64,000 bases of DNA from Ruegeria sp. 6PALISEP08. Lineage in GTDB: Bacteria > Pseudomonadota > Alphaproteobacteria > Rhodobacterales > Rhodobacteraceae. How positions within the stretch are numbered: the first letter of the stretch is position 1; every line of letters starts with the position of its first letter. Shown here in pieces: positions 43,557 through 52,505 of the stretch. The stretch covers positions 62,001 through 126,000 of the forward strand of contig NZ_LGXZ01000008.1 of NCBI RefSeq assembly GCF_001238295.1. Direction: 5' to 3'. A program made the translations under genes and the position numbers. A model generated the notes under the pieces. It ran no database searches. It was not told the origin of the DNA and worked only from the letters and a program-made list of their open reading frames with translations.

Positions 43557-44522
43557 TCACGAGGTTGAGGCCGCGACGAGGACGATCTCGCCTGGCCAAT
43601 CCGATTGTATCTGTTCGGCTGCGCGCCACGACCGCAGGCCCGTAGCGCAGCACAGCGCTAGCCTTTTCCCTTTGTTAGGGTCTATTCTTAGCAAATTTTC
43701 CGGCGACATACGGATGGCATCTGGATGTGCTGGAACTGGTGCTTCTTCGATATCGCGCAGTTCCACGATCTGGTCGGTATCCGTCAGTTGATTGGCAGAC
43801 AGGAACCGAAAGCATGTATTCGGCTCGGGTGCATCGTCAAAGCGGAACCCGGTGCTGCGCAGGGTACGCGCATCGTATTGCACCATCTGCCCCAAGGGTG
43901 ATGGCTCCAATCCAAGAATCAGGTTGAACACCATTTGCGCCTGCATCGATCCGATCACGCCAACCACAGGACCCAGAACGCCCGCTGTGGCGCAGCTCGC
44001 TCCGCTGTCCGGCGCATCCGGGAACACAGCGCGCAGGGACGGAGCCCTGCCGCAGAAACCACCGACATAGCCCGAAAGCCCCAAAACCGAGGCGCTGATC
44101 AACGGTTTGCCTTGCGCCAGGCACGTGTCCGACAGGATATAGCTGGCCGCGTAGCTATCCGCGCAATCCAGAACGACGTCAGCTTGCGCGACCAGTGAAG
44201 CCGCGTTTTCGCTGGTGAGTTTCTGATGCAGCGCAGCAATCTCCACCTCGGCATTCAACGCGCGACATCGGTCAGCGGCGCGCACTGCCTTCGGGTGCCC
44301 GCAATCTGCCTCGGAAAACAGTGTTTGGCGGTGCAGATTCGACATATCGACCGTGTCACCATCGACAATCGTGATCCGCCCCACTCCGGCCCCTGTCAAA
44401 TGCGGCAGGACCGGTGCGGCCAACCCGCCCGCGCCCACCACCAAAACTCGGGCGGCAGACAGGCGGCCTTGCCCTTCGGCTCCGACTTCGGGAAGAAGCG
44501 TCTGACGGGCGTATCGACTCAT
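43557..44522 (-). CDS. thiF: ThiF/MoeB-type adenylyltransferase with rhodanese-like tail
   Basis: The 321-residue protein has an E1-like domain that adenylates the C-terminal Gly-Gly of ThiS: nucleotide loop VLVVGAGGLAAPVLPHL, NLHRQTLFSEADCGHPKA, DVVLDCADSYAASY and C177 in GASCATAGVLGPVVG. The C-terminal 70 residues look like a short rhodanese with loop CCATGLRS (C292), which could carry the sulfur. The zinc cysteines of MoeB/ThiF are absent: the place of C-x-x-C-x-F-P reads PSLRAVFP, and no second CxxC is seen. It starts at 44522, overlapping the thiE stop by four bases. Confidence 0.88.
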   Translation of the reverse strand: MSRYARQTLLPEVGAEGQGRLSAARVLVVGAGGLAAPVLPHLTGAGVGRITIVDGDTVDMSNLHRQTLFSEADCGHPKAVRAADRCRALNAEVEIAALHQKLTSENAASLVAQADVVLDCADSYAASYILSDTCLAQGKPLISASVLGLSGYVGGFCGRAPSLRAVFPDAPDSGASCATAGVLGPVVGVIGSMQAQMVFNLILGLEPSPLGQMVQYDARTLRSTGFRFDDAPEPNTCFRFLSANQLTDTDQIVELRDIEEAPVPAHPDAIRMSPENLLRIDPNKGKRLALCCATGLRSWRAAEQIQSDWPGEIVLVAASTS

Positions 44523-45115
44523 CTTGTGGCCTCGATCCATGCACGCACCCGCCCTTCGGGGTCAGCGTTCAGGGTAATGTCCGTGACGGCCGAGACAATA
44601 TCGGCCCCGGCCTCCAACACACCTGCTGCACGTTCGACACTCATGCCACCGATGCCAACCAGAGGAATGTCACCAACCCGTGCCTTCCATTCGGTCACGC
44701 GGGGCAGGCCCTGCTGATGCCATTTCATCTTTTTCAGGATGGTTGGATAGACCGGTCCCAGCGCCACGTAATCGGGATCCATGGCCAGCACACGCTCAAG
44801 CTCATCATCATCATGGGTGGAAACCCCCAGCTTTAGACCCGCTTTTCGGATGGCTTTCAGGTCGGCATCGTCCAGATCCTCCTGCCCCAGGTGAATCCAA
44901 TCGCAACCCAAATCGATGGCGTCCTGCCAGTAATCGTTGATCACCAAAACCGCCCCATAGGCGCGGCTGAGATCACGCGAGGCCGCTATCTGGTCACGCA
45001 CCTTTTGATCCGGTTGATCCTTGACGCGCAACTGAACCAGTTTGACCCCCAGAGGCAACATCCGGCGCAGCCAGTCCGAGTGATCAAAGATTGGATAAAA
45101 ACGATCCAGCGTCAT
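44519..45115 (-). CDS. thiE: Thiamine-phosphate synthase
   Basis: ThiE joins HMP pyrophosphate and thiazole phosphate to thiamine phosphate. The 198-residue TIM-barrel enzyme contains [66 protein letters not shown] and [24 protein letters not shown] at the N-terminus is slightly unusual, and the normal H-G-V-H reads D-W-I-H. Four-base overlaps with thiG and thiF. Confidence 0.93.
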   Translation of the reverse strand: MTLDRFYPIFDHSDWLRRMLPLGVKLVQLRVKDQPDQKVRDQIAASRDLSRAYGAVLVINDYWQDAIDLGCDWIHLGQEDLDDADLKAIRKAGLKLGVSTHDDDELERVLAMDPDYVALGPVYPTILKKMKWHQQGLPRVTEWKARVGDIPLVGIGGMSVERAAGVLEAGADIVSAVTDITLNADPEGRVRAWIEATR

Positions 45116-45876
45116 GACAGGAATGCCTTTCCAACAACAGGGGTCGAGGGTTCGGCCATATCGCGCGCCTCGATCGGGTCCGCCTGATGGGCCAACTGCC
45201 CGGCCAGCGTCGCCTGCGCCATGGCTTTGGCCATTAGAACGGGATCTCCGGCGCGGGCCACAGCCGTGTTCAGCAGCACGGCGTCATAGCCCAGCTCCAT
45301 CGCGTGGGCCGCATGGCTGGGCAGGCCGATACCGGCATCCACCACCAGCGGAACATCCGGAAACTCGGCCCGCATTGCACGCAGGGCGTATTCGTTATTC
45401 AGACCACGCCCGGACCCAATGGGCGCGCCCCAAGGCATCAACACCTCGCATCCCGCTTCCAGCAAGCGTTCGCCCACGATCAGATCGTCGGTGGTGTAGG
45501 GGAACACCTGAAACCCGTCGTCGGTCAGGATACGGGCGGCTTCGACCAACTGGAACACATCTGGTTGCAAGCTGTCCGTGTGTCCGATCAGTTCCAATTT
45601 GATCCACGGCGTTTCGAAAACTTCGCGGGCCATATGGGCGGTGGTCACAGCCTCTTTTATCGTGTGACAGCCAGCCGTATTTGGCAGGATCAAGACGCCC
45701 AGTTCCCGGACCATCTGCCAAAAGGTCTGCCCGGCACCGGATTCGCGGCGCAAGGATACGGTTGCGACCCCAGCGCCACTTTCGCGAAAGGCCCGTTCCA
45801 GAATGGCGGGACTAGGATATTGGGCCGTGCCCAGCATCAAAGGGTTTGACAGTTCCGTGTCGTAAAAGGTTTTCAT
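45112..45876 (-). CDS. thiG: Thiazole synthase ThiG
   Basis: ThiG forms the thiazole phosphate from deoxyxylulose phosphate, dehydroglycine and ThiS-thiocarboxylate. The 254-residue TIM-barrel has the Schiff-base lysine K93 in [22 protein letters not shown] near residue 66, [17 protein letters not shown] and [23 protein letters not shown] start at the ATG at 45876, right after GGGGTGAGG and two bases past the thiS stop; the frame upstream lies inside thiS. Confidence 0.95.
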   Translation of the reverse strand: MKTFYDTELSNPLMLGTAQYPSPAILERAFRESGAGVATVSLRRESGAGQTFWQMVRELGVLILPNTAGCHTIKEAVTTAHMAREVFETPWIKLELIGHTDSLQPDVFQLVEAARILTDDGFQVFPYTTDDLIVGERLLEAGCEVLMPWGAPIGSGRGLNNEYALRAMRAEFPDVPLVVDAGIGLPSHAAHAMELGYDAVLLNTAVARAGDPVLMAKAMAQATLAGQLAHQADPIEARDMAEPSTPVVGKAFLS

Positions 45877-45878
45877 CC

Positions 45879-46073
45879 TCACCCCCCCTGCATCGGCGCA
45901 ACGACTTCGACCCGGTCGCCGTTGGTCAGTTTGTGCGCAATGCGCAGGCTGGACGGCACGAAGTCTTCGTTCACTGCGGTGGCGACACGGCCCGTGAACC
46001 CGCATTCGTCCAGCAGCTCGGCCAAATTTTGGGCGCGCACGTCGCGCGTCTCGCCGTTAAGCACGATCTTCAT
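45879..46073 (-). CDS. thiS: Sulfur carrier protein ThiS
   Basis: The 64-residue ubiquitin-like protein starts [17 protein letters not shown] and ends [10 protein letters not shown], with the C-terminal Gly-Gly that ThiF adenylates and that becomes a thiocarboxylate. Its start overlaps the end of thiO by 17 bases in another frame. Size and order fit ThiS. Confidence 0.95.
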   Translation of the reverse strand: MKIVLNGETRDVRAQNLAELLDECGFTGRVATAVNEDFVPSSLRIAHKLTNGDRVEVVAPMQGG

Positions 46074-47034
46074 CGACCATCTCCGTATGTGTGTTGTCCA
46101 GCGCCAGATCCGCCACGCCCTGCGCCAACGCTGGGGCCAGAAGGTAGCCGTGCCGATAGAGTCCATTGGCATAGATTGTCCGGCCCAAGCGACGGATGCG
46201 GGGCAAATTGTCGGGAAAGGCAGGGCGCAGATCGACGCCGATTTCCAATACTTCAGCCTCACCAAAGGCCGGGTTCAGGGCATAGGCCGCGCTGAGCAGT
46301 TCCAGCATGGAACGGGCCGTGATGCGACTGCTGTCTTCGCTTTCGATCATGGTTGCGCCTAGCATGTAGACACCATCGCCCCGCGGCACGACGTAAAGCG
46401 GCATCCGGGGGTGCAATAGACGCACAGGACGCGTCAGTGTCACGTCGGGGCAGCGCACAACCAACATTTCACCCTTCACGCCCCGCAAATCATGAAGGTA
46501 TTCGCGCGCGTGCAGACCGCGACAGTCGATTGTATTCTCAAGCTGCGCAGGGGCCAGTTTTTGGTGGAACTCCACCCCTTGCTCTTTCAACCCCCGGTAC
46601 AGGTCCTGCAATGCCTGACGGGGATCAAGATGGGCTTCCCGATCAAAGAACAGACCCTTCCCAAATCCATGAAGATCAGGCTCTAATTCGGTAATTTTTA
46701 CCCGATCTACATCTGTAAACGCTTCAGTCCGGCGCGCAAACCTGCGCAAGTCTGAAAGGTCTCGGGCATTGGCAACAACCAGAGTACCGCGCCGCTGCAC
46801 CTGTGTGCGGCTGGCCCACCAACCGATGGCCTGCTGACCCAGTCTCAGCACCGGCTCTTCAGCGTTTTCGTATTCGCACCAGGGGGCCAGCATTCCCCCG
46901 GCCCACCATGAACAACCGTGCGGACCGGGCAGGCCGCCGGGATCAAACACCTGCACCTTCGCGCCGCGCGATATCAGTTCGCTGGCGACGGCCAGACCGG
47001 CAACCCCGGCTCCTATGACGGACCAAAGTGTCAC
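46057..47034 (-). CDS. thiO: Glycine oxidase ThiO
   Basis: ThiO oxidises glycine to dehydroglycine for the thiazole ring. The 325-residue flavoprotein opens WSVIGAGVAGLAVASELISRG (FAD fold) and continues GGLPGPHGCSWWAGGMLAPW, TIDCRGLHAREYL and MLGATMIESEDS, then GLYRHGYLLAPALAQGVADL at the C-terminus, a DAO-family pattern known from ThiO. It overlaps thiD by four bases and thiS by 17. Confidence 0.93.
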   Translation of the reverse strand: MTLWSVIGAGVAGLAVASELISRGAKVQVFDPGGLPGPHGCSWWAGGMLAPWCEYENAEEPVLRLGQQAIGWWASRTQVQRRGTLVVANARDLSDLRRFARRTEAFTDVDRVKITELEPDLHGFGKGLFFDREAHLDPRQALQDLYRGLKEQGVEFHQKLAPAQLENTIDCRGLHAREYLHDLRGVKGEMLVVRCPDVTLTRPVRLLHPRMPLYVVPRGDGVYMLGATMIESEDSSRITARSMLELLSAAYALNPAFGEAEVLEIGVDLRPAFPDNLPRIRRLGRTIYANGLYRHGYLLAPALAQGVADLALDNTHTEMVDEDRA

Positions 47035-47834
47035 TTGGACCAGACCTGATGGAAATGATGAACCGGACCATGCCCGGAACCCACGTTTAACTCATCCGCC
47101 CGCGTAATGGCGCCTTGCAGATATTCATGCGCTTGCGCAGACGCATTCTTCAAAGGCATACCCTTGGCCAAACCCGCCGTGATCGAAGATGACAAAGTAC
47201 AACCCGTGCCATGCGTGTTTTTGGTATTCCGGCGCGGGGCCCGGAACTCTGCCACAATACCCGTCGGATCGATCAGCAGATCATGACACACCTCGCCTGC
47301 GCCGTGGCCGCCTTTCATCAACACCGCGCGCGCACCCAAAGCGCAAAGGGCCTGCCCCTGCGCGGCCATCTCATCCGGGGTTTCAGCCTCTTGTGCATCC
47401 AACAGGCGGGCGGCTTCGGGCAGGTTTGGCGTCAAAACCGCCGCCATAGGCAACAACACATCGCGCAATGTCTGGATTGCTTCTTGCGCCAGCAAGGCGT
47501 CACCGGACTTGGCGATCATTACCGGGTCTAAAACAACGGGTCCCTGAAAATCGGCCAACCCGTTGGCAACTGTTTGAATGATCTTTGGTGTCGCCAGCAT
47601 ACCGATCTTGACGGCTTTGACATCCAAATCGCTGAGCACCGCGTAAATTTGCGCCTCGATCACATCCAAAGGAATGCCGTGCACCGCTGTGACGGCCTGC
47701 GTGTTCTGTGCTGTGACGGCCGTGATCACACTTGCGCCAAAGACACCAAGCGCTGACATGGCCTTCAGATCGGCCTGTATCCCGGCGCCGCCGCCGCTGT
47801 CAGATCCCGCTATGGTCAAGGCAATTGCAGCCAT
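47031..47834 (-). CDS. thiD: Hydroxymethylpyrimidine (phospho)kinase ThiD
   Basis: ThiD phosphorylates HMP twice to HMP pyrophosphate. The 267-residue ribokinase-like enzyme has [67 protein letters not shown] and the catalytic [20 protein letters not shown]. It is the first gene of the operon, about 56 bases after the TPP riboswitch. As HMP kinase it also serves salvaged HMP delivered by ThiXYZ and TenA. Confidence 0.95.
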   Translation of the reverse strand: MAAIALTIAGSDSGGGAGIQADLKAMSALGVFGASVITAVTAQNTQAVTAVHGIPLDVIEAQIYAVLSDLDVKAVKIGMLATPKIIQTVANGLADFQGPVVLDPVMIAKSGDALLAQEAIQTLRDVLLPMAAVLTPNLPEAARLLDAQEAETPDEMAAQGQALCALGARAVLMKGGHGAGEVCHDLLIDPTGIVAEFRAPRRNTKNTHGTGCTLSSSITAGLAKGMPLKNASAQAHEYLQGAITRADELNVGSGHGPVHHFHQVWSK

Positions 47835-47890
47835 GTCGTCGCTCCATCTTCTTAGGGCAACGATGCAGGAAAACTGTCTGTAATCATAAG

Positions 47891-47983
47891 ACCGTTCCCT
47901 ACGCCGGAATTGCCCGGATCAGGTTCGATGGGTTAGCGCAGCCGCGCCTCTCAGCCCTTCAGACAGGGCACCCCAACGGTTGA
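47891..47983 (-). promoter_or_regulatory. TPP riboswitch (THI element)
   Basis: Read on the minus strand, the conserved blocks come in order: GGGGTGCC, GGGCTGAGAGG, TAACCCATCGAACCTGATC, CCGG and CGGCGTAGGGAACGG, closed by ACCGTT pairing with AACGGT at the ends. This is the thiamine pyrophosphate aptamer. It lies about 56 bases upstream of thiD. Bound TPP should turn the ten-gene thi operon off. No clear T-rich terminator follows, so control is probably at the thiD ribosome-binding site. Confidence 0.96.
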
Positions 47984-48110
47984 AGCGGACAATCTCAGCC
48001 ACTGACGCCGAACGCAAGAGCCAATTGGACATTATTGGTCAGCAAACTGGCTATATCGCTGGACAGGATTTATGGTCTGAATACCCGAACCGCAGGCGCG
48101 AAAACGAAAG

Positions 48111-48142
48111 AAGCGCGGCACCCCGACCGGGAAACCGCGCCT
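48111..48142 (-). terminator. Candidate terminator of the sulfonate-type transporter operon
   Basis: On the minus strand GCGCGG (48140-48135) pairs with CCGCGC (48118-48113), with an inner CCCG/CGGG stem. The T-rich CTTCTTTCGTTTT follows. It is about 55 bases past the permease stop. Confidence 0.5.
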
Positions 48143-48194
48143 CATGATCTGTATTGATGAAATCAGACGCGTGTTGACGTCTGGTGCAAGTCGA

Positions 48195-49463
48195 TCAGCT
48201 TTTACCTTTCCAAGGTACCAGAACACGTTCAGCCCAGCGCATCAGCATGTCGATACCGAACCCGATGACACCGATCAGGATGATGCCCATGATCACGATG
48301 TCGGTGTTCTGGAATTTCGAGGCAACCATGATCATCATGCCGGCCCCTTTTTCAGCGGCGACCAGTTCAGCAGCCACAACCGTACCCCAGCACACGCCCA
48401 TGGCAACCCGCGCACCGGTGAAGATTTCTGGCAACGAATTGGGGATGATCACATGGCGCATCACCTGCCACTTTGACGCCCCAAGGGAATACGCCGCGTG
48501 TACCTTAGAGATGTTCACGCCGGACACACCAGAACGGGCTGCGATCGCCATGATCCAGAGCGCCGCCAGGAACAGCAGGATGATCTTGCCACCCTCACCG
48601 ATCCCCGCCCAGATAATCACCAGCGGGATCAGAGCCAGCGGCGGAACCGGGCGCATGAATTCGACGATCGGGTCGAACCACCCACGGAACCAGTTGGACA
48701 GACCCATGGCATAGCCCAAGGGAATGCCCACAAGCGATCCCAACAGGAAGCCCACGATCACGCGGAACAGCGAATAGCCCAGATGCTCCCAAAGGGTGAA
48801 GTTCCGGAAGCCTTCGCTGGCAATTTCGCCCAACCGTTCGAAAACGTTTTCCGGTGCTGGCAGCCAGATCGGCTCCATCTGCCAGCCTTTGTCCGGGTCA
48901 ATGTTGAGCGTGCCACGCTGCGACATGACCACACGGCCGAAATCGGTGTTCACAACACCACCCGGCTGAATCGGCTGGCCATTCACGGCAACAATCTTGG
49001 CCCCTTCGTCGCGACCGATCTCATCATTTCGGTCAAGACGGGCCAATTTGCTGCGATAGGCCTGCACCACGACCACATCGTCTTTGGCAAAGCCATCGCC
49101 GGGCGCGACTTCGGGTTCGTCCACCGGCGCATCCGCAGGGTGCACGATCACCGTCACTGTGGCGTCATCGGTCTGCCCATCTGCCGTTTCAACCGTGTAA
49201 GTAAACGAGTCCTCTCCGACGTAAGGCCCGGGCGCGTGCAAGAAGGACGGCAACAAGACCGACCCGGTGAATGCACCCCAAAGCACGATGATGGCGACGA
49301 TCGAGATAATTGACGCCTTACGATCTGAGACGACGGCGCTTTCATCGCCAAAAGTAACCGTTTTAAGAGACGTGAAATCATGGCGGTCTGTGCCGGCAGT
49401 CACAAGTTTGACCACAAAGAAGGCACCGATAAAAATCGCGATATAGATCAGAATGGGGATCAT
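48195..49463 (-). CDS. Taurine/sulfonate-type ABC permease with Ig/cadherin-like insert
   Basis: At 422 residues this permease is about 150 longer than usual. Two N-terminal helices (about 3-20 and 50-72) are followed by a periplasmic insert, about 80-210. The insert starts YVGEDSFTYTVETADGQTDDATVTVIV, the pattern of bacterial cadherin/Ig-like repeats in adhesins, then a part with GRDEGAKIVAVNGQPIQPGG. The normal six-helix BPD_transp_1 core starts near 225 and has the EAA loop AAYSLGASKWQVMRHVIIPNSLP. It overlaps the ATPase gene by four bases. The insert may help contact the binding protein or ligand; that is inference. Confidence 0.87.
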   Translation of the reverse strand: MIPILIYIAIFIGAFFVVKLVTAGTDRHDFTSLKTVTFGDESAVVSDRKASIISIVAIIVLWGAFTGSVLLPSFLHAPGPYVGEDSFTYTVETADGQTDDATVTVIVHPADAPVDEPEVAPGDGFAKDDVVVVQAYRSKLARLDRNDEIGRDEGAKIVAVNGQPIQPGGVVNTDFGRVVMSQRGTLNIDPDKGWQMEPIWLPAPENVFERLGEIASEGFRNFTLWEHLGYSLFRVIVGFLLGSLVGIPLGYAMGLSNWFRGWFDPIVEFMRPVPPLALIPLVIIWAGIGEGGKIILLFLAALWIMAIAARSGVSGVNISKVHAAYSLGASKWQVMRHVIIPNSLPEIFTGARVAMGVCWGTVVAAELVAAEKGAGMMIMVASKFQNTDIVIMGIILIGVIGFGIDMLMRWAERVLVPWKGKS

Positions 49464-50266
49464 TGCGCTGCCTCCGTCCGACCCATGATTTCTTCTTCCA
49501 TGTCCCAGATCATGCCCAGGATCTCTTCGCGGTTGATGGCAAATTCAGGGTGTTTCTTAACTTCACGCAGGTCCTGGTCGACACCCATATCCGCAAAGGG
49601 CAGACGATATTCCTTGTGAATGCGCCCCGGTCTGGGGGCCATCACCAGCAAACGCTCGCCCAGCAGCAGCGCTTCTTCCACCGAGTGGGTGATCAGGATG
49701 ATGGTCTTGCCAGTCTCTTTCCACAGTTTCAAAACCAAAGACTGCATTTTTTCACGGGTCAGCGCATCCAGCGCGCCCAGCGGTTCGTCCATCAGGATGA
49801 CATCCGGGTCATTGGCCAGACACCGCGCCAGCGCCACGCGCTGCTGCATCCCGCCAGACAATTCATAGATCGCCTTTTCCTTGAAGTCCTGAAGGCCCAC
49901 GACCTCGAGCAGATGGTCGACCTCGGCAGCGTATTGCGCTTCCTTCTGGCCCTTCATTCGAGGACCAAAGCTTACGTTGTCCCGCACGCTCATCCATTCG
50001 AACAAGGCGCCCTTCTGAAACACCATGCCGCGTTCGGCATCAGGGCCGGTGACCGTGTGGCCGTTCAACACGATCTGCCCTTCGGTTGGGGCCAGAAAAC
50101 CCGCGACGATGTTCAGCAATGTGGTCTTGCCGCAACCCGAGGGGCCCAGCACGCTCAGCAACTCGCCTTCGTTCAGATGCAACGTGACGTCTTTCAACGC
50201 CTGCACCGCCGTTCCGTTGGGCAAGTCAAAACGCATGGAGATTTTTTCGATGGATAAACCTGTCAT
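49460..50266 (-). CDS. Taurine/sulfonate-type ABC transporter ATPase
   Basis: This 268-residue TauB/SsuB-like ATPase has Walker A LGPSGCGKTTLLNIVAG, signature ELSGGMQQRVALARCLA, Walker B DVILMDEPLGALDA and switch histidine ITHSVEEALLLGERL. I start at the ATG at 50266, after GAGAGGGAT; codons upstream to 50344 overlap the spacer after the binding-protein gene. Four-base overlap with the permease. Confidence 0.92.
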   Translation of the reverse strand: MTGLSIEKISMRFDLPNGTAVQALKDVTLHLNEGELLSVLGPSGCGKTTLLNIVAGFLAPTEGQIVLNGHTVTGPDAERGMVFQKGALFEWMSVRDNVSFGPRMKGQKEAQYAAEVDHLLEVVGLQDFKEKAIYELSGGMQQRVALARCLANDPDVILMDEPLGALDALTREKMQSLVLKLWKETGKTIILITHSVEEALLLGERLLVMAPRPGRIHKEYRLPFADMGVDQDLREVKKHPEFAINREEILGMIWDMEEEIMGRTEAAQ

Positions 50267-50368
50267 ATCCCTCTCTCTATAGATGAGGGCGCCGCCACAC
50301 GCAGGCAGCACGCCCGATTGCCGGGGAAAGATTGGCGGGCGCATGGAATTGCGCCACGCCGGACCTTG

Positions 50369-51370
50369 TTACTTGCCGTCGGCAATCGTCATCGGCTCGG
50401 TGTTGACCGAGTTGTCATAGCTGTCCAGCGCACCGTCGATGCTGCCGGCCTCGACAAACACATCGGCCACGCCTTTCATGAAGGTCTGCACGTTGCCGCC
50501 CAGCCATTTCGACGACAGCTGATCATCCATGCTGGGGAAGCCCATCGTCCCGATCGCGGCACGCGCACCTTCAAGGTCCATACCGGATTCTTTGGCAACG
50601 ACCTCAAGCATTGCGTCACCACCGGCACCCGAGTTCCAGCGCTCATTTGCATCTGCTGTCACTTGCAAGAACTGTGCGACCAGTTCCGGGTTTTCCGAGA
50701 TAAAGCTTTCTGGAGCCGAGGTTACGTCGAACACCAGAATACCCAGCTCTTCTTTTTCTGCGCCGGTCAGCAACACGTTGCCGTGTTCTTTCATCCGGGA
50801 CAGACCGCCGCCATATCCACAGGCGAAATCAACCGCGCCCTGGCTTAATGCAGCAGCGCCTTCAGGCGGGGCCATGTCGACAACTTCAAGGCCGGCCAGG
50901 TCGATACCGAAATGATCCATCTGGCGCAGGAACCCATAATGCGCGGCGGTGCCCAGCGGCACAGCGACCTTTTTGCCTGCCAGTTCGCTGGCATTTTCCT
51001 TGTCGATCTCCAGCGCTTCCGACACAACACAGTTGTCGTTCTCAGAATACGTCACAGCGACATCGACCACTTGAATCGCCTGACCTGCTGATGCAGCAAC
51101 AACAAATGGCGGGATACCTTGGCTGACCGCGATCTGCACGTCGCCCGAGGCCATGGCCGCGCTCATCGCCGTGCCGGTTTCAAAGCTTACCCAGTTTACT
51201 TTGAGGCCAAGCGCCTCGTCATAGGTTCCGTTGGCTTTGGCTTCCAACATGGGAAGGGGCCATTCCAGGAAGTATGCGACAGTTAATTCTTCCAGATCCT
51301 GCGCAAGCACCGCATGGCTTGTCAGCGCAAGCACACTGGTCGCTGCGAGAGTGGCGAATGTTTTCTTCAT
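50369..51370 (-). CDS. Taurine/sulfonate-type periplasmic binding protein
   Basis: The 333-residue precursor starts MKKTFATLAATSVLALTSHAVLAQ (signal peptide). ELTVAYFLEWPLPMLEAKAN, WVSFETGTAMSAAMASGDVQIAVSQG and LAGKKVAVPLGTAAHYGF have the layout of TauA/SsuA. No taurine-breakdown gene (tpa, xsc, tauXY) is nearby, so taurine is not assured. GGAGGATACT precedes the ATG at 51370. It is the first gene of the operon, divergent from the IclR gene. Confidence 0.9.
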   Translation of the reverse strand: MKKTFATLAATSVLALTSHAVLAQDLEELTVAYFLEWPLPMLEAKANGTYDEALGLKVNWVSFETGTAMSAAMASGDVQIAVSQGIPPFVVAASAGQAIQVVDVAVTYSENDNCVVSEALEIDKENASELAGKKVAVPLGTAAHYGFLRQMDHFGIDLAGLEVVDMAPPEGAAALSQGAVDFACGYGGGLSRMKEHGNVLLTGAEKEELGILVFDVTSAPESFISENPELVAQFLQVTADANERWNSGAGGDAMLEVVAKESGMDLEGARAAIGTMGFPSMDDQLSSKWLGGNVQTFMKGVADVFVEAGSIDGALDSYDNSVNTEPMTIADGK

Positions 51371-51512
51371 AGTATCCTCCGGTTGGGTCATTTTTTGTTT
51401 TCAGCGTAAGCCGCCGTATTACTGTAGAGGGAGCGTTGGGTGCATCTTGCGGTACAGTGCCGCCCGTTTTTTGTTGTTGCACGCCGCCGATCTTGAAGCC
51501 CTATACTCTATC

Positions 51513-51524
51513 GTTCTGCAGAAC
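51513..51524. promoter_or_regulatory. Palindromic candidate operator for the IclR regulator
   Basis: GTTCTGCAGAAC is a perfect 12-base palindrome lying between the divergent binding-protein and IclR genes. GTTCTGCAATG at 51638-51648 repeats its left half near the IclR start. IclR-family proteins bind palindromes of this size. Binding is inferred. Confidence 0.5.
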
Positions 51525-51619
51525 AGCTTTTCAGAATTAAAACATTAGAGAGTGCATATTCTCTCCGTCAACTGTTTATTGCTCAACCCTGCAAGAACGG
51601 TCACACAAAGACTTGAAAC

Positions 51620-51648
51620 GAGTATAATCTCGTCGTAGTTCTGCAATG
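51620..51648 (+). promoter_or_regulatory. Candidate promoter region of the IclR gene
   Basis: A perfect -10 box TATAAT (51623-51628) sits inside the inverted repeat CGAGTATAATCTCG, 40 bases upstream of the ATG. A half-copy of the GTTCTGCA palindrome follows directly, as expected for autoregulation. The -35 is weak. Confidence 0.4.
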
Positions 51649-51668
51649 TAATAGCTTTAGGAGCAGAC

Positions 51669-52457
51669 ATGGCGAGATCAACAGACAGCTCGATCGTCGC
51701 AAAGTGCGCTAAGATCATGGATGTCCTGACCCATGCCAAAAGGCCAATGGTGTTTTCGGACATTGTCACACAGACCGGTTTCGTCAAAAGCTCGTGCCAC
51801 CGTGTCTTAGCCGTCCTGCAAAGCGAAGGGCTGGTCGAATATGAAAGAACTGGCAGAACCTACAAACCCGGTTCGCGGTTTCAGGATTGGGCGCGTGCCG
51901 GGTTCCGCCATCCCGATCTTCAGCAAGTTGTGGCCGAACCTGTAGACCGTCTGAGCGAAGCGACCGGTATGAACATCGCGTTGTCTGTGCTGGATGGTGA
52001 TACCATTCTTTACTTGCGGACGTCTAACCACGTTGCCGTACGGTATGCCGCACGCCCGGGCGATCATGCCCCGCTGCACTGCACCGCTGCGGGTAAGGTT
52101 TTTCTTGCCTTTATGTCCGAGAATCAACGCCGTTCCGTGCTCGACTCAGCCGGGTTGGAAAAGTTCACCGAGTTCACCCGGACCAGCCTGCCAGAGCTTG
52201 AAGCGGATCTGGATGTCGTTCGGAACCAGAGCTATGCAATTGTGGTAAAAGAGGAATTTCTACAGGTCATGGGCATGTCCGCCCCGATTTGGAATGAACA
52301 AGGCAAGGTGGCTGCCTGCCTTTCTGCCTGGACATTTACGGCAGAATACACGCCTGAGGAATTGCTTGCCCATCTCGACATGCTGAAACAAACCGCCGCT
52401 GAGATCTGCGCCCGGATCGGAGGCGAGGCCCCGGAAAACTTCGACTTGACGACCTGA
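51669..52457 (+). CDS. IclR-family transcriptional regulator
   Basis: The 262-residue protein has an N-terminal winged helix-turn-helix (about 10-70, VLTHAKRPMVFSDIVTQTGFVKSSCHRVLAVLQSEGLV) and a C-terminal effector-binding GAF-like domain (about 90-250: ALSVLDGDTILYLRTS, PLHCTAAGKVFLAF, SYAIVVKEEFLQVMGMSAPIW). AGGAG is five bases before the ATG. It is divergent from the ABC transporter and 48 bases upstream of the FAD oxidoreductase, so it probably controls both in answer to the transported compound. Confidence 0.92.
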   Translation: MARSTDSSIVAKCAKIMDVLTHAKRPMVFSDIVTQTGFVKSSCHRVLAVLQSEGLVEYERTGRTYKPGSRFQDWARAGFRHPDLQQVVAEPVDRLSEATGMNIALSVLDGDTILYLRTSNHVAVRYAARPGDHAPLHCTAAGKVFLAFMSENQRRSVLDSAGLEKFTEFTRTSLPELEADLDVVRNQSYAIVVKEEFLQVMGMSAPIWNEQGKVAACLSAWTFTAEYTPEELLAHLDMLKQTAAEICARIGGEAPENFDLTT

Positions 52458-52505
52458 GCACTACTATCGAATATTGGAATAACAGTTCTGATATACGAGA
52501 GTCTT

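Noticed and set aside
50369..51370. Naming the binding protein tauA
   Set aside because: The fold fits TauA, but no taurine breakdown gene is near and the flavoenzyme partner points to other substrates.
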